A stretch of DNA of 32,684 bases, taken from the NCBI GenBank assembly GCA_017404145.1, contig JAFRCW010000044.1:1-32684 (forward strand). Reading direction: 5' to 3'. The notes under the pieces were generated by a model, which made no database searches, had not been told where the DNA came from, and was given only the letters and a program-made list of their open reading frames with translations. The stretch comes from Ruminococcus sp. GTDB lineage: Bacteria > Bacillota > Clostridia > Oscillospirales > Acutalibacteraceae. Positions 1 to 7,600 of this stretch are shown piece after piece. Position 1 is the stretch's first letter; the number at the start of each line of letters is the position of its first letter. The position numbers were made by a program, and so were the translations under genes.

Positions 1-83
1 AAAGGCTGCGTGACATTCAAAGAGCTGTTCTTTTGGGGTAAGGGGAAGTGTACGGTTTTTTCAACATTTTTCCACATAACTGC
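1..83. other. Left edge, nothing recognised
   Basis: AT-rich stretch before the rmuC terminator. No ORF with a ribosome site and no clear promoter is seen on either strand. It may be the flank of a gene outside the window. Confidence 0.4.
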
Positions 84-143
84 TGCAAAAAAGAGGGCGC
101 TGTGAAGTCGGAAGCTTTTAGCTTCGTTTCTTCACAGCGCCCT
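84..143 (-). terminator. Rho-independent terminator of rmuC
   Basis: Perfect 13-bp stem (arms 94-106 and 131-143) with a further GAAGC/GCTTC pairing inside. On the minus strand it is followed by a T-run (the A-run at 87-92 on the plus strand). It begins a few bases after the rmuC stop codon. Confidence 0.85.
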
Positions 144-149
144 ATCATA

Positions 150-1418
150 TTATTCTTCTATAGAATTATCTAATCCGTCTTCCAAAACCAAGGAATCGGT
201 CTCTACAGCGGAAAGGGACCGCTGGATCTTTCTGGTACGGACGCCGACAAGCTTATCCAGCTCTTCGTTTGCCTGTGTAATACGCTTCTGGGTCGCTTCC
301 AGGACACTGTTGAAGGTCTCGAACTCTTTCTTGACCGTTCCCAATACCTTCCAGACCTCTGCCGAGCGCTTCTGGACAGCCAGCGTCTTGAAGCCCATCT
401 GGATGGAGTTAAGCAGCGCCGCCATCGTGGAAGGACCGGCGATGTTGACCTTATAGTCCTTCTGTAGGACTTCTACCATACCGCGGTTGACGACTTCGCT
501 GTACAAGCCCTCAAACGGCAGGAACATAATCGCGAACTCGGTGGTGTTGGGCGGGTCGATATATTTATCTCTGATATCTTTCGCTTCACGCTTGATCGTT
601 GTGATCAGCTGCTTTGCGGCGGCGTCTACCGCTTCCTTGGAGCCAAGCTCATAGGCGTCTCTGAGAGCCGCATAAGAATCGCCCGGGAACTTGGAATCGA
701 TCGGCAGATAAATAAACCCGTCGTCCTTGGCGGGCAGCTTCACAGCAAACTCTACCACATCGCGGGAACCTTTCTTTGTCGCGATGTTGACCTCATACTG
801 CTCGGGAGCAAGGATCTCCTCCAGAATGGTGCCGAGCTGGATCTCGCCTAAGATACCGCGGGTCTTGACGTTGGAAAGCACCTTTTTCAGATCGCCGACG
901 CCGACGGCAAGATTCTGCATCTCACCGAGTCCCTTATACACCTGCTCCAGCCGCTCGTTGACAAGCGCGAAGCTCTTGTTCATCTTGTCCTCCAGCGTCT
1001 TTTGAAGCTTCTCGTCAACAGTGGTGCGCATCTGTTCGAGCTGCTTGTTATTGTCCTCACGGATATCGGATAGCTTAGTCTCCACACTGCGGCGGATATT
1101 CTCGAGCTTCTGCTCGTTTTCGAGAGAGAAAGTTTTCAGACGTTCTTCAAAGTGGCTGAGCTTCTCACTCTGGGAGGAGGAAAAGCTCTGCTGATTGACC
1201 GATATCATCTCCCCCATATTCTTCACGGATTCCTGTGTCGAAGAGACAATATCACGGCGAAGCTCGGCAAGCTCCGCAGAATTGTCCAGTTCTTTCTTCA
1301 ACTCGTCAATATCGATGTTGTTATTATTCTTTTTCAGAATTATCGCAATCAGTATCACGCCGACGACCAGAATCGCCGCGCATAATGCTACCAACACGAT
1401 AAATTGTGTATCACTCAT
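150..1418 (-). CDS. rmuC: RmuC family DNA recombination protein
   Basis: RmuC proteins limit recombination at inverted repeats and carry a PD-(D/E)XK-type nuclease-like fold; that role is family knowledge. The 422-residue product has one N-terminal membrane helix (about residues 6-28), a long charged coiled coil (about 40-165), then the RmuC domain with GILGEIQLG and the IDSKFPGD motif that carries the nuclease-like acidic residue. I start at ATG 1418 (MSDTQF) rather than the ATG at 1460. The gene then has its own promoter (TTGACA, 17 bp, TAAAAT) and a GGGGTG ribosome site. It lies 57 bp downstream of the S1-domain gene and ends at a strong terminator. Confidence 0.92.
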   Translation of the reverse strand: MSDTQFIVLVALCAAILVVGVILIAIILKKNNNNIDIDELKKELDNSAELAELRRDIVSSTQESVKNMGEMISVNQQSFSSSQSEKLSHFEERLKTFSLENEQKLENIRRSVETKLSDIREDNNKQLEQMRTTVDEKLQKTLEDKMNKSFALVNERLEQVYKGLGEMQNLAVGVGDLKKVLSNVKTRGILGEIQLGTILEEILAPEQYEVNIATKKGSRDVVEFAVKLPAKDDGFIYLPIDSKFPGDSYAALRDAYELGSKEAVDAAAKQLITTIKREAKDIRDKYIDPPNTTEFAIMFLPFEGLYSEVVNRGMVEVLQKDYKVNIAGPSTMAALLNSIQMGFKTLAVQKRSAEVWKVLGTVKKEFETFNSVLEATQKRITQANEELDKLVGVRTRKIQRSLSAVETDSLVLEDGLDNSIEE

Positions 1419-1450
1419 AGTACACCCCGCAAATGTTGTTGTCATATGAC

Positions 1451-1479
1451 ATTTTAACACCTCGGGGATATTCTGTCAA
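1451..1479 (-). promoter_or_regulatory. Sigma-A promoter of rmuC
   Basis: On the minus strand TTGACA (1474-1479) and TAAAAT (1451-1456) are separated by exactly 17 bp. The -35 box overlaps the TGA stop codon (1476-1478) of the upstream S1-domain gene. Confidence 0.75.
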
Positions 1480-2420
1480 TGGCGGAGATATATTGGATCC
1501 GTAAAATCCGTACAAATGTATTTTTCGGAATCTTCGGGAGAATACACGAAACGATCGATATGTCCTTCGGTGATATAGTATTTTGGCGGTGATATTTCTT
1601 TTTCAGAATAAAAGCTGTCAATGATCACCAGCTTGATTTTCATTTTTGATGGGATGATGCTTTTGATAAAGACTGACGCCTGCTGTCCGACGCCGATGTT
1701 CTCTTTGAGCTCCGCCAGCCCTGCAAGGTTGGGCGTCAGTTCGACAAAAGCGCCGTAGTTCTCGATAGAACGGATCACCCCCGCTACCGTTTCGCCGACA
1801 GAAAAAGCGCTGACGTTCTCTTCCCAAGTGCCGAGCAGTTCCTTGTGGCTGAGAGTGATTCTGGTATTCTCCTTCGACTTGATCACCGCTTTGATATCCA
1901 TTCCCACGGTAAACCGCTCGTCGGGATGCTCGATACGGGAAACCGAAATAGTATCGATCGGCATCAAAGCAACCACACCGCATCCGATATCGCAGAAAGC
2001 GCCGAACGCCTCCAGATGGGTAATGCCGGCGTCAACGATATCCCCCACAGTCAGATAACGTACATACTCTTCCAAACATCTTTTCTGGGCTTTGGCGCGG
2101 GAAAGGATCGGAATAAGCTCTCCTCTGCCGCTTTTCTCTATTCTGTCTATCACAAACTGAACGGGACGGTTGACACGCGATAATATCGCGATATCCCGCA
2201 CAGTCCCCTCTCTGATACCTACCGCGCCCTCCAAGCGGGGAATGATCGCCTTATATCCGCCGAGTTTCAAATGAAGATTATGTTCGCTGTCGCAGAGAAG
2301 CGCTCTCTCCTCCAGAATGGTTCCCTCCGCCATCGCTCTTTCTAAAGCGCGGATATCGCTTAGTCCTGCGCTGTTATGAGCGGAAAGCGACAGTTTTCCT
2401 TCGGGAACAAATGCGTTCAT
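1476..2420 (-). CDS. S1 RNA-binding domain protein (ribosomal protein S1-like)
   Basis: A 314-residue protein with three S1-type OB folds, at about residues 32-110, 124-193 and 206-268. The second and third carry the clear S1 signatures VGDIVDAGITHLEAFGAFCDIG and VGETVAGVIRSIENYGAFVEL. The first is degenerate. It would bind single-stranded RNA, perhaps on the ribosome. It is shorter than typical RpsA and has an unusual 45-residue C-terminal tail, so it is not confidently the main S1. Start ATG 2420 is preceded by a perfect AGGAGG. It is transcribed divergently from the cyclophilin gene. Confidence 0.85.
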   Translation of the reverse strand: MNAFVPEGKLSLSAHNSAGLSDIRALERAMAEGTILEERALLCDSEHNLHLKLGGYKAIIPRLEGAVGIREGTVRDIAILSRVNRPVQFVIDRIEKSGRGELIPILSRAKAQKRCLEEYVRYLTVGDIVDAGITHLEAFGAFCDIGCGVVALMPIDTISVSRIEHPDERFTVGMDIKAVIKSKENTRITLSHKELLGTWEENVSAFSVGETVAGVIRSIENYGAFVELTPNLAGLAELKENIGVGQQASVFIKSIIPSKMKIKLVIIDSFYSEKEISPPKYYITEGHIDRFVYSPEDSEKYICTDFTDPIYLRH

Positions 2421-2499
2421 TGTCAGTCCTCCTTTTTCTCACTACTATCCAAATTTATGAAAAATCTCTGAATGTTATTCCATAATTCTTTCTACCCTA

Positions 2500-2528
2500 T
2501 TGAAAATCAAAGTATTATCGTTTACAAT
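2500..2528 (+). promoter_or_regulatory. Sigma-A promoter of the cyclophilin gene
   Basis: TTGAAA (2500-2505) and TACAAT (2523-2528) are 17 bp apart. They lie about 60 bp before the chosen start at 2589, which is one reason the longer ORF start at 2472 is rejected. Confidence 0.75.
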
Positions 2529-2588
2529 AGAGTCACAGATAAGATCAGTGATATCATATATCTGACAGAAAGATATGAAAGGACTTTG

Positions 2589-3317
2589 ATGAAAATGAAG
2601 AAAGTATTATGTGTCGTTTTTGCCCTGATTCTTGCGCTCTCACTGCTGACAGGATGTAAAAAGACCATTTCGACGACAACAACCGAAACGGTTGCGAAAC
2701 AAGAAAACGAAAAAACGGAGGCACCTACTATGAATTATGAAAGCAAATCCACCGACGCTCTCTTAAATATCGAGGATATTGAGATCCCCTCTTATGAAGG
2801 CGTTGACGATAATTATCAGCAGAGAGATCCTCAGACGGGCGACACCGTAGCGATCCTGCACACCAGCTACGGCGATATCGCGTTCAGACTTTTTAAAGAG
2901 GCTACCCCTCTTGCATACAACAACTTTGTCGCTCTCGCCGAAGCGGGAAGATATGACAACACCATCTTCCACAGAGTCATCTCCAACTTTATGATCCAAG
3001 GCGGCGACTACACCAACTTCAACGGTACCGGCGGAGAATCCGCTTACGGTATGGAGTTCAAAAACGAAACCACCGAGTATCTCAAGAACATCACCGGCGC
3101 GGTAGCGATGGCAAACCGCGGCGCCGACACCAACGGTTCACAGTTTTATATCAACCAGGTCGACAACAACTACCTTGACGGCAGCTATACCGTATTCGGT
3201 CAGGTATATGACGGTATGGATGTGGTCGACGCGATCGCTTCCGTTGATACCGATGCGTCTGACAGACCTTTGACCGATGTGATCCTCGAAAGTATTGAAA
3301 TCGTTACCTACGAATAA
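2589..3317 (+). CDS. Lipoprotein peptidyl-prolyl cis-trans isomerase (cyclophilin type)
   Basis: Catalyses proline isomerisation outside the membrane, probably helping exported proteins fold. The 242-residue product starts MKMKKVL and has a lipoprotein signal with lipobox LLTGC (lipidated Cys23). A Thr/Glu-rich linker follows, then a cyclophilin domain from about residue 80. The motifs FHRVI (catalytic Arg129), FMIQGGD and NGSQFYI are present. Start ATG 2589 has AAAGGA five bases upstream and follows a good promoter. An upstream in-frame ATG at 2472 would precede the promoter and bury the signal peptide. The HAD phosphatase gene follows after 39 bp and may be cotranscribed. Confidence 0.93.
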   Translation: MKMKKVLCVVFALILALSLLTGCKKTISTTTTETVAKQENEKTEAPTMNYESKSTDALLNIEDIEIPSYEGVDDNYQQRDPQTGDTVAILHTSYGDIAFRLFKEATPLAYNNFVALAEAGRYDNTIFHRVISNFMIQGGDYTNFNGTGGESAYGMEFKNETTEYLKNITGAVAMANRGADTNGSQFYINQVDNNYLDGSYTVFGQVYDGMDVVDAIASVDTDASDRPLTDVILESIEIVTYE

Positions 3318-3356
3318 TTTGAAATTTTTATTCCTTTAAAGAAATAAGGTGACACT

Positions 3357-4214
3357 ATGGATAAGCCTGTCGTCGCCATCATGTACGACTTCGATAAAAC
3401 CCTATGCACCAAAGATATGCAGGATTTCAGCTTCATTCCGAGTCTGAACCTGAAGTCATATGAGTTCTGGGAAAAGGCAAATGTGTTCGGAGAAGCGGAG
3501 CAGATGGATTCTACTCTCGCGTATCTGTATACAATGATCGAGGAAAAGAAGCGGCAAGGGTTGCCCATCACCAGAGAAAGCCTGCAAAAAAACGGAGAGT
3601 CGATTGTTCTATATGACGGTGTTAAGGACTGGTTTGAACGCGTCAATCTCTACGGCGCAGCGCAGGGCGTTCAGGTGGAGCATTATGTGATTTCCTCGGG
3701 ACTGAAGGAGATCATCGAAGGCTCGGGGATCGCGGATAAGTTCAAAAAAATCTACGCCTGTGAATTTCTCTATGACGAAAACGGCGAAGCGCTGTGGCCC
3801 AAAACAGCGGTCAACTATACCAACAAAACGCAGTTCGTCTACCGGATCAACAAAGGCGTACTGGAAATCTCCAACGACGTTGATCTTAACCGCTCGATGC
3901 CGGACGACTCCAAAAGAGTGCCGTTCTCCAATATGATCTACATCGGAGACGGTCTCTCGGACGTTCCCTGTATGAAGATGATGAAATCCTACGGCGGCTG
4001 GGCAATCGCGGTCTACCAGGAAAGCAATAAAAGCAAGGTGGAAGAGCTGCTGCTATCCGACAGAGTCGACTTTATCTTCCCCGCTGACTATCGGGAAACC
4101 TCCGATCTCAACAATACCATACATAACCTGATCAAAAAAATCGCCATCTGCGATGAGCTTACCAAAGAAAACACACGACAACTGAAAGCAATAGAAAAAA
4201 ACGACGTCCGCTGA
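3357..4214 (+). CDS. HAD family hydrolase (phosphoserine phosphatase-like)
   Basis: A 285-residue cytoplasmic phosphatase of the haloacid dehalogenase superfamily; the substrate cannot be read from sequence. Motif I is DFDKT (nucleophile Asp11, acid/base Asp13), motif II the VISSG strand (about 111-115), motif III a Lys near 157 (TNKTQF), and motif IV GDGLSD (197-202). The cap segment between motifs I and II is helical and about 90 residues long. Start ATG 3357 has AAGGTG upstream. The gene follows the cyclophilin gene without a visible promoter. Its stop codon lies in the loop of the terminator hairpin. Confidence 0.88.
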   Translation: MDKPVVAIMYDFDKTLCTKDMQDFSFIPSLNLKSYEFWEKANVFGEAEQMDSTLAYLYTMIEEKKRQGLPITRESLQKNGESIVLYDGVKDWFERVNLYGAAQGVQVEHYVISSGLKEIIEGSGIADKFKKIYACEFLYDENGEALWPKTAVNYTNKTQFVYRINKGVLEISNDVDLNRSMPDDSKRVPFSNMIYIGDGLSDVPCMKMMKSYGGWAIAVYQESNKSKVEELLLSDRVDFIFPADYRETSDLNNTIHNLIKKIAICDELTKENTRQLKAIEKNDVR

Positions 4215-4228
4215 GGATGTCGTTTTTT
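4194..4228. terminator. Bidirectional terminator overlapping the HAD gene stop
   Basis: Ten-bp stem (4200-4209 with 4215-4224, one G-T pair). The five-base loop holds the TGA stop. A-run on the left and T-run on the right suit both strands, so it can also stop minus-strand transcripts from the pullulanase genes. Confidence 0.85.
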
Positions 4229-4297
4229 AACGAAGAAATAAGAACGAAGAAATAAGAACTGAATTTTTCCGCTTTCTTAAACAGGCACCTATCAAAC

Positions 4298-4329
4298 AAC
4301 CGGGATACTCCTGATGGAATATCCCGGTT
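4298..4329 (-). terminator. Hairpin downstream of the dockerin pullulanase
   Basis: Perfect 10-bp stem (4298-4307 with 4320-4329) and 12-base loop. The T-run after it on the minus strand is short and interrupted. It is probably a first, weaker terminator ahead of the strong one at 4194-4228. Confidence 0.55.
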
Positions 4330-4389
4330 ATTCTTTATGCCACTATCAGTGATTGTATCCGATCAACGGATGAAAACAAATCGCAAAAA

Positions 4390-7300
4390 TCAGTTTTCAA
4401 TATCGGGGTTGTAGTTGTAGTATTTGATAAATTCCGTACCGTTTTCAACATTCGCATCATCGATAACAACCCAAATCTCCGGATAATCCGCAAACTTGAT
4501 AGGACCGACATCAGAAGTCTGATCACTGCCGTTGTTAGAAATAATGATGTAGTAGTCAAGTCCGCCCGGTACGGGGAAGGTAGTAGTAGCCCAGCCGTTC
4601 TCATCAGCATCTTTCATCGCGTATCCCGGCCAGCTGGAGTATGCGGGAACATCTGTTGTTCCGCGGCCCCAAGCCCAGAGGTAAGGAGTCCAATCCAGAT
4701 CGCCGCCATGCTTTACGTGAATCACGACATCATCAACATGATAGGTATAATGATAGGTAACAGTGGTATCTGCCGATACGACGCCGGAAGCGTTCGCAGG
4801 TGTTTCATCAAGCGCATAATACGCAACAGCAAGAGGTTCGGTAGTGTATTCTGTGCCTAAACGGTATTCCTTCACTACTGACGACGCAATTCTCTTATCG
4901 ACGCCGCTTTCGTTGGTACCGATATAGTTGGTGGTCACCGTACGAATCGCGACGTTCATTCCTGCCAAAAACTTCTGAAGCAGCGTTGCGTCAATAACGG
5001 AAGTGACCTTATCATAGTCATAATCGCCGCGCTTGAGATGCTCGTCGTCAAGCATCTTCAACTGCGCAAGGTGCTTCTGAATTCTGGTCGCGTCAATGAT
5101 GGAAAGTACGCCGTCATCGTCTACATCGCCGTTGGGAACCTGTAAAGACGAGGGAACGAAATCACCAAAGTGATAGGTAACAGCCTGTTCTTCTTTCGTG
5201 AACACGCCCGATTCTGCACCGTCAACGGACTTCAGATCATACTTGATCGGAATCGCGTTATCGGGACTGGTTTGATATCCCTCTCCGACACTGCCGATCA
5301 ACGTATAGGATGAGAGCAGGTTTCCCTTACCGTCAACATTGGATACGTTAACCTTACCGAAATCGGACTGAACATTCGCCGCTTCAAAAGTATTCTTCTC
5401 AACTGCGATAACTGCGGAGCAAGCGGGAACGTTAAACGAGAGACCCTTGTTCTCGCCGATAGCGGTAACGCCCGCAACAGTTCCGTCTGCAATAATAACC
5501 CACTCGGTATCCTCGGTGGTGGTATCGGTCGCCTTGAGCTTTAAGGTAGCGTCGATGTCTCTTCCGTTAAACAGGAAAGCGACCTTATTCCACTCGCCTT
5601 CAACAGTACTGTCAACTTCATAGCAGATATAGTATCCGGTACTGCCGGGAGACTCGGAGAAAGTAAACTCATAAGAATCGTCATCAGTATCGGACCGGGC
5701 TGCGGTGATCGGAGAGAATGCCTTTCTCAGCTCGATCATACCTTTGTAGTAAGATACCAGATCAGCGTTAGTCACCAGCAGCGACCAGTCAATCATATTG
5801 AGAGTCGGAGCTGACTTGTAAGAGTTCTCATCGCCGTCCTTGGATCGGCCCATTTCCTCGCCCGCTAACATAAAGTCGATACCCTGTGAAGAGTTGATAA
5901 TCGCTGAGGCAAGCTTGTTTGCTTTGATAGCGCCCGCGTATCTCTTTCTGTAATCGATGCTTTCCGTCTTCTGGTCGGCAGCGGCAAGCTTATCGTAAAG
6001 CGTCATATTATCATGACAGGAAGCGTAGGTGACCGTCTGCTCGGGAGCGGTAGAACGCCATCTGGCGGAACCGACCGAATTCGCACGGATACCGAAAGCA
6101 ACATCGGGACGGCAATTGAGCTTAGAGTTGACAAAGCCTTTTGCGGTAGCGCCGTCAAATACGCCGCCTTTGATACCGTCTCTGATCTGGTCATTGAAGA
6201 AACCGATGCGGGACGGAAGCTTCTTGGCGTTATCCTGAGTACACATATATGTATCGGTACCGGAGCAGGTCTTGGGATCAAATACGGTACCGCCGGACCA
6301 GCCTTCGCCGTACATAATGATTCTGGAATCAATAGCATCCATATCTTCGCGGATCATTGTCATTGTCTCGCCGTCGTGAACGCCCATCAAATCGAAACGA
6401 TAGCCGTCGATATGATATTCGTTGGTCCAGTAAGCAAGCATATCGCGCATATACTTTCTGTACATCGCTCGCTCGGAGGCGGTGTCGTTGCCGCAGCCGG
6501 ACTGGTTGGAATAACCGCCCGAAGCAGTCATTCTGTAATAATACTCGGGAACAGAACAGGTGAAGCAGGAATCATAAGAGTAGGTATGATTATATACAAC
6601 GTCCATAATGACGCCGATACCGGCGTTATGGAGCGCCTGGATCATCTGCTTGCACTCGTTGATTCTGACATTACCGTCAAAGGGGTTGGATGAGAAAGAG
6701 CCCTCGGGAACACCGTAGTTCTTCGGGTCATAACCCCAGTTAAACTGGTTGGTAGTATCAATTGCCTCGTTTACGGTCGCGAAATCATAGAAAGGATTGA
6801 TCTGAACGTGAGTGATACCGAGCGACTTTAAATAATCGATACAAGTCGCGATCTGACCTTCACCGTTCAGAGTAGTTCCTGTCTCGGTGAAAGCAAGGAA
6901 CTTGCCGCGGTTGGCATCGCTGACGCCGGAATTCTCATTAAAGGAGAAGTCCTTGACCTGAACCTCCCAGATGATCGCGTCAGTCTGCTGATCGGTGAAC
7001 ACATGAGAATCATTTTCCCAGCCTGCAGGATCGGTGCTGTCAAGATCGACAACCATGGAACGGTCGCCGTTAACGCCGACAGCATGAGAATAGACATCCT
7101 GTGTCTCACGGGTGACAGTTTTTGAACTGTTGTAGATGTGGTCGGGGTTGGTGATGGTGTAGGTATAGTAGGTACCGGCTTTATCGCCCTCTACCGTAGC
7201 TGTCCATACTCCTGTCCACGTGTCGCCGTCCATCAGCTTTTCCATATCGGTCGTACCCAAATTCTGCGCGCCTTCTTCCTTATCGGAACCGGTCGCATAG

Positions 7301-7533
7301 AGGTTGAGCGCAACTTGTGTCGCCAAGGGAGCCCACACCTTGAAGGTCGTGCTCTCAGGGCTGTAGATCGCGCCGAGCTCGCCGTCATAGGCATAATCCG
7401 TGTCAAGCGCTGCAGCAGCTTTGCTGTAGTTGTTCCACGGAGCGGCGGAAGCAGAGAATACCGCTACGGAAAACATTGTAACTACCAGCGCCAGCGTCAG
7501 CACAAGTGAGATGACCTTTTTGGTTGTTTTCAT
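4390..7533 (-). CDS. pulA: Secreted type I pullulanase with dockerin and starch-binding-like module
   Basis: Hydrolyses alpha-1,6 branch points of pullulan and starch (GH13 subfamily 14). The 1047-residue product has a signal peptide (cut near ASA-A, residue 30), an N-terminal CBM48-like beta domain (about 45-165), then the catalytic barrel with the signature NWGYDP (265-270). Region I is DVVYNH (311-316), nucleophile Asp381, acid/base Glu410, and third acid Asp508 in SCHDN. Two MucBP-like segments (about 725-795 and 865-930) flank a type I dockerin (about 801-860) whose two calcium loops start at Asp803 and Asp837, with SIIDAT and SVIDAT recognition segments. A CBM26-like starch-binding module closes the protein (about 933-1047). 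Start has a clean GGAGG. The dockerin predicts assembly on a cohesin scaffold, as in the R. bromii amylosome. Confidence 0.95.
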   Translation of the reverse strand: MKTTKKVISLVLTLALVVTMFSVAVFSASAAPWNNYSKAAAALDTDYAYDGELGAIYSPESTTFKVWAPLATQVALNLYATGSDKEEGAQNLGTTDMEKLMDGDTWTGVWTATVEGDKAGTYYTYTITNPDHIYNSSKTVTRETQDVYSHAVGVNGDRSMVVDLDSTDPAGWENDSHVFTDQQTDAIIWEVQVKDFSFNENSGVSDANRGKFLAFTETGTTLNGEGQIATCIDYLKSLGITHVQINPFYDFATVNEAIDTTNQFNWGYDPKNYGVPEGSFSSNPFDGNVRINECKQMIQALHNAGIGVIMDVVYNHTYSYDSCFTCSVPEYYYRMTASGGYSNQSGCGNDTASERAMYRKYMRDMLAYWTNEYHIDGYRFDLMGVHDGETMTMIREDMDAIDSRIIMYGEGWSGGTVFDPKTCSGTDTYMCTQDNAKKLPSRIGFFNDQIRDGIKGGVFDGATAKGFVNSKLNCRPDVAFGIRANSVGSARWRSTAPEQTVTYASCHDNMTLYDKLAAADQKTESIDYRKRYAGAIKANKLASAIINSSQGIDFMLAGEEMGRSKDGDENSYKSAPTLNMIDWSLLVTNADLVSYYKGMIELRKAFSPITAARSDTDDDSYEFTFSESPGSTGYYICYEVDSTVEGEWNKVAFLFNGRDIDATLKLKATDTTTEDTEWVIIADGTVAGVTAIGENKGLSFNVPACSAVIAVEKNTFEAANVQSDFGKVNVSNVDGKGNLLSSYTLIGSVGEGYQTSPDNAIPIKYDLKSVDGAESGVFTKEEQAVTYHFGDFVPSSLQVPNGDVDDDGVLSIIDATRIQKHLAQLKMLDDEHLKRGDYDYDKVTSVIDATLLQKFLAGMNVAIRTVTTNYIGTNESGVDKRIASSVVKEYRLGTEYTTEPLAVAYYALDETPANASGVVSADTTVTYHYTYHVDDVVIHVKHGGDLDWTPYLWAWGRGTTDVPAYSSWPGYAMKDADENGWATTTFPVPGGLDYYIIISNNGSDQTSDVGPIKFADYPEIWVVIDDANVENGTEFIKYYNYNPDIEN

Positions 7534-7566
7534 AAATTTTCCTCCTTAAAATATGAAATATAAAAT

Positions 7567-7587
7567 AAATTAATTGTGCATTAATTT
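7567..7587. promoter_or_regulatory. Inverted repeat between the two pullulanase genes
   Basis: Perfect 8-bp arms (AAATTAAT and ATTAATTT) around TGTGC, in the 67-bp AT-rich gap. Position and shape suit a dimeric repressor or activator site controlling the downstream pullulanase. No T-run follows on either strand, so a terminator is unlikely. The function is inferred. Confidence 0.45.
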
Positions 7588-7600
7588 ACAAAATCCTAAG

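Noticed and set aside
2472..2588. Longer start for the cyclophilin gene
   Set aside because: It would begin before the TTGAAA/TACAAT promoter and bury the lipoprotein signal peptide in the protein.
6013..6693. Long plus-strand ORFs inside the pullulanase genes (also 9188-9721, 21096-21857, 25715-26560)
   Set aside because: They are antisense shadows of strongly supported genes, without ribosome sites or recognisable domains.
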